Below are positions 61,871 to 64,000 of a DNA stretch of 64,000 bases, one piece after another. This DNA is from Haloferula helveola (GTDB lineage: Bacteria > Verrucomicrobiota > Verrucomicrobiia > Verrucomicrobiales > Akkermansiaceae). Within the stretch, counting starts at the first letter, position 1. Each line of letters begins with the position of its first letter. The notes beneath the pieces are model-generated. The model was not told where the DNA came from and made no database searches. It saw only the letters and a program-made list of their open reading frames with translations. The position numbers and the translations under genes are program-made. Where the stretch lies: assembly GCF_037076345.1 (NCBI RefSeq), contig NZ_AP024702.1:124001-188000 (forward strand). The letters run 5' to 3'.

Positions 61871-64000
61871 ATGAAGAACCCCAACCCATCCTGCCTGCTC
61901 GCAGGCCTTTGCCTTCTGGGTGCGCTGCCTCTGCAGGCCCAGACCACCATCACCATCGACAATCTCCGCGTGATCCCCACCGGAGGTTTGGTACAAGGAT
62001 CCCCGTCCGAGGGAACGCTCGTCGCCAACGGAGCCTTCCCCGGAGAATTCAATCAGGGAACCCCGACCGACGCGCCGATCCGGATCGACGGGCTTGATCT
62101 CGACGGAGTCGGAGGCAACGACGACTACATCGACTTCACACTCCGGTTCGAGGCCACCCGCGACAGCAACCCTCAGGTCAACTGGACCGGTGCGGGCCAA
62201 GGGGTGACCGGCGACCTGAGCCCCGGCAACCTCGAGGAACTGACCATCACGGTGGTCGATATCGTCGCCAAACCCGGACTGGCCGGCTTCGCCAACTTTG
62301 ACGGTTTTACCGCAGCTTCCCTCTACCTCGGCGGGAGCGGAATCATCACGGACGGTGAGGCCGACATCAACGGCACCCCCGTCGCGGACACTTTCGACGC
62401 GACCGGTGGATTCACGTTCAACGTGACCGAACTCGCCCTTCCCGGCACTCCGGCCACGGTGGTCATCGACAACGTGGTGGCGAGCGACGGCGACTTCCGC
62501 TTCCGCCAATGCGACATTTCGATCACCTATGATCCGAACGCCCTTCCACCGCCCGTGACCGTGACTTCGGTCGGCACGAACCTGCGAAACGACAACGTCT
62601 ACCCGACAGTCGGTGGACCGCTGCAGGGCGGCGCGAGCATCGGTGACATCATTCCGAATCCCGACGCGACCTACCCTCCGGCCGGCAGCCCGGCTACGGA
62701 CTTCCCGCTCCGCTGGACCGGACTCGATCTCGATAGCGACGGCCTCGCGGATGACTATTTCAACTTCTCCATCCGCTTCACCAACGCCTCCGGCATCGGT
62801 GAGAACATCGCGACCAGCAACCAGGGGGTCGGCGTCAAGGGAGGTGCCGGGGGCGAACTTGCCAACGACAACCTGAATGACGGAGACGAGATTCTGGTCG
62901 AGGTCGTTGACATCCAGGTGAGCCCCGGCCTTGTCGGGAGCGTGATTTTCGACGGCTTCAGCGCCGCAGGCCTCGGGGCCGGCGTCGGAGCGAGCGGCGG
63001 CGCGGTTTCGATCGGCTGCGATATCAATGGACAACCGGTGTTCATCGATCTCCCGGACAACCTCGCCTACCAATACGCCACCGACAAGGCGACGTTCGCC
63101 TCGCTCATCTCCACAGTCCTGTTCGACAACGTTAATGAAACTGCCGACCTCAAGAACCCTACCGGCCGGGTCCGCGAACTGGACATGCAGTTCACCTACG
63201 ACGCGTCGGTCGCGCCGCCGCCGGTATCGTTGACCACGAATGATCTCAACCTCAGGAATGACGCGGCATTCACCTATCCGGACGTCGCCCCGCCCGGACC
63301 GGGCAAGGGCGGTTCGAACCTCGGCAACATCGTGGCTCAGCCCGGCTTCGACGCTACCGCGGTGGTCGCCGCACCGACCATCGACCTGCTTTGCCGCTGG
63401 CAGGACCTGGACCTCGACAACAGCGGATCGGCCGATGACTACATCGACTTCACGGTCCGCTTCAGCTCCGGCACGGCGGACAATGTGAGCTTCGGCGGCG
63501 AGGGAATCGGCATTTCCGGGAACGGCTCGGCGGGAATCGATCCCGGCGAGGTGCTGACCGCGGAGATCGTCAATATCCAGCTCAGCCCGGGCACCCTCGG
63601 CAGCGTGACCTTCGGTGGCTTCTCAGAGGCCGGCTTCTTCGCCAGCGGCAGCGCGGGCGCCGGCAACCCCACGTCCGGTGACGCGACCTGCGACATCAAT
63701 GGCAATACCGTGATGATCAACCTCAACGGCACCGGCTATACGAATCAGACCGTGAGAGCAGCCTTCGGGAGCCCGACTTCAACGGTGGTGTTCGACAACG
63801 CCACCTACACCGCAGGCACGATCACCCCGGTCGGAAGGGCACGGGACTTCGACTTCGCGTTCACCTACAGCCAGTCGGGCGCCCCCCTGCCGGACGGCAA
63901 CCTCCGGATCAGCAGCGTCACCTTCAATTCGGGCGACCTGACGATCACCACGGTGGATGTCGTCGACGGCGCGACCTATCATCTCGAGCACTCACCCGAT
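61871..64000 (+). CDS. Secreted protein of three tandem ~215-residue modules, unknown function (runs off window)
   Basis: An open frame from the ATG at 61871 to the right edge, at least 710 residues, starting with a signal peptide (MKNPNPSCLLAGLCLLGALP, then LQAQ). Three modules repeat at about 25-215, 220-440 and 450-670. Each contains a W/I-x-GLDLD--G--DDYI-FT-RF line, a G-G-G--L-PG/DE line, then V-DI---PGL-GSV-F-GFS-AG and a D-NG line. After the third module comes GNLRISSVTFNSGDLTITTV and a GATYHLEHS line, like the C-terminal tails of other verrucomicrobial secreted proteins. I do not recognise the module. Two GntR-type operators upstream suggest it is co-regulated with the anhydrogalactose genes. 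Confidence 0.75.
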   Translation, partial: MKNPNPSCLLAGLCLLGALPLQAQTTITIDNLRVIPTGGLVQGSPSEGTLVANGAFPGEFNQGTPTDAPIRIDGLDLDGVGGNDDYIDFTLRFEATRDSNPQVNWTGAGQGVTGDLSPGNLEELTITVVDIVAKPGLAGFANFDGFTAASLYLGGSGIITDGEADINGTPVADTFDATGGFTFNVTELALPGTPATVVIDNVVASDGDFRFRQCDISITYDPNALPPPVTVTSVGTNLRNDNVYPTVGGPLQGGASIGDIIPNPDATYPPAGSPATDFPLRWTGLDLDSDGLADDYFNFSIRFTNASGIGENIATSNQGVGVKGGAGGELANDNLNDGDEILVEVVDIQVSPGLVGSVIFDGFSAAGLGAGVGASGGAVSIGCDINGQPVFIDLPDNLAYQYATDKATFASLISTVLFDNVNETADLKNPTGRVRELDMQFTYDASVAPPPVSLTTNDLNLRNDAAFTYPDVAPPGPGKGGSNLGNIVAQPGFDATAVVAAPTIDLLCRWQDLDLDNSGSADDYIDFTVRFSSGTADNVSFGGEGIGISGNGSAGIDPGEVLTAEIVNIQLSPGTLGSVTFGGFSEAGFFASGSAGAGNPTSGDATCDINGNTVMINLNGTGYTNQTVRAAFGSPTSTVVFDNATYTAGTITPVGRARDFDFAFTYSQSGAPLPDGNLRISSVTFNSGDLTITTVDVVDGATYHLEHSPD

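Noticed and set aside
61748-63073. Minus-strand open frame of 441 residues opposite the three-module protein
   Set aside because: It is low-complexity V/D/G-rich text without domains. The plus-strand frame has a signal peptide and repeated modules, and this frame would run across the operators.

Overview
The window reads as GC-rich chromosomal DNA of a free-living, probably marine, polysaccharide-degrading Verrucomicrobium (Verrucomicrobiales-like; inferred from gene content, no marker gene is present). Family signatures point there: paired DUF1501 and PSCyt/DUF1549/DUF1553 genes, several type I sulfatases, many signal-peptide proteins with thrombospondin-3 repeats and LamG domains, a Verru_Chthon cassette A-like protein, an ECF sigma/FecR pair of the Rhodopirellula/Verrucomicrobium kind, and intergenic repeat types I associate with this phylum. 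Genes are tightly packed, often with 4-bp ATGA overlaps, and clear Shine-Dalgarno sites are rare. No tRNA, rRNA, IS element, prophage or CRISPR was seen.

Layout. 1-4322: sialic-acid use (end of a sodium/solute symporter, N-acetylneuraminate lyase, AGE-family 2-epimerase, sialate O-acetylesterase, with an EF-hand lipoprotein on the other strand). 4532-10980: a secreted zincin-type protease and a 1319-residue TSP3/LamG protein, separated by a gap with a REP-like palindrome and a terminator. 11336-16673 (minus): ECF sigma factor, FecR-LamG anti-sigma, beta-helix protein and trypsin-like protease in one operon. 16900-25423 (plus): GH97 glycosidase, a giant sorbosone-dehydrogenase/cytochrome/TSP3/LamG fusion, and a sulfatase. 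25437-30072 (minus): sugar isomerase, DUF1501 and PSCyt operon. 30244-32637: second beta-helix enzyme. 32647-37164 (minus): small secreted protein and Verru_Chthon A-like protein. 37711-41654 (plus): cytochrome c and propeller-ThuA pair. 41751-51417 (minus): DUF5060 glycosidase-like protein, two sulfatases, DUF1501 and LamG-containing PSCyt protein.

51509-61551 (minus) is the most interesting block. In transcription order it holds a GntR/FadR regulator, a GH117 enzyme (alpha-1,3-anhydro-L-galactosidase family), a second GntR/FadR regulator, an AldA-like aldehyde dehydrogenase, an enolase-superfamily enzyme closely resembling 3,6-anhydro-L-galactonate cycloisomerase, a zinc alcohol dehydrogenase, a KduD-like SDR, a RhaT-like permease, aldose 1-epimerase and a PAS-AraC regulator. 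Together these make a near-complete route from agar-derived oligosaccharides through 3,6-anhydro-L-galactose (AHG) to 2-keto-3-deoxy-gluconate. A 17-bp inverted repeat lies before the second GntR gene and, twice, before a divergent unknown secreted protein (61871 to the window end) built of three tandem modules. This links that protein to the same regulon.

Limits: all calls come from reading motifs and from remembered family sequences. Substrate assignments are inferences from family and neighbourhood.
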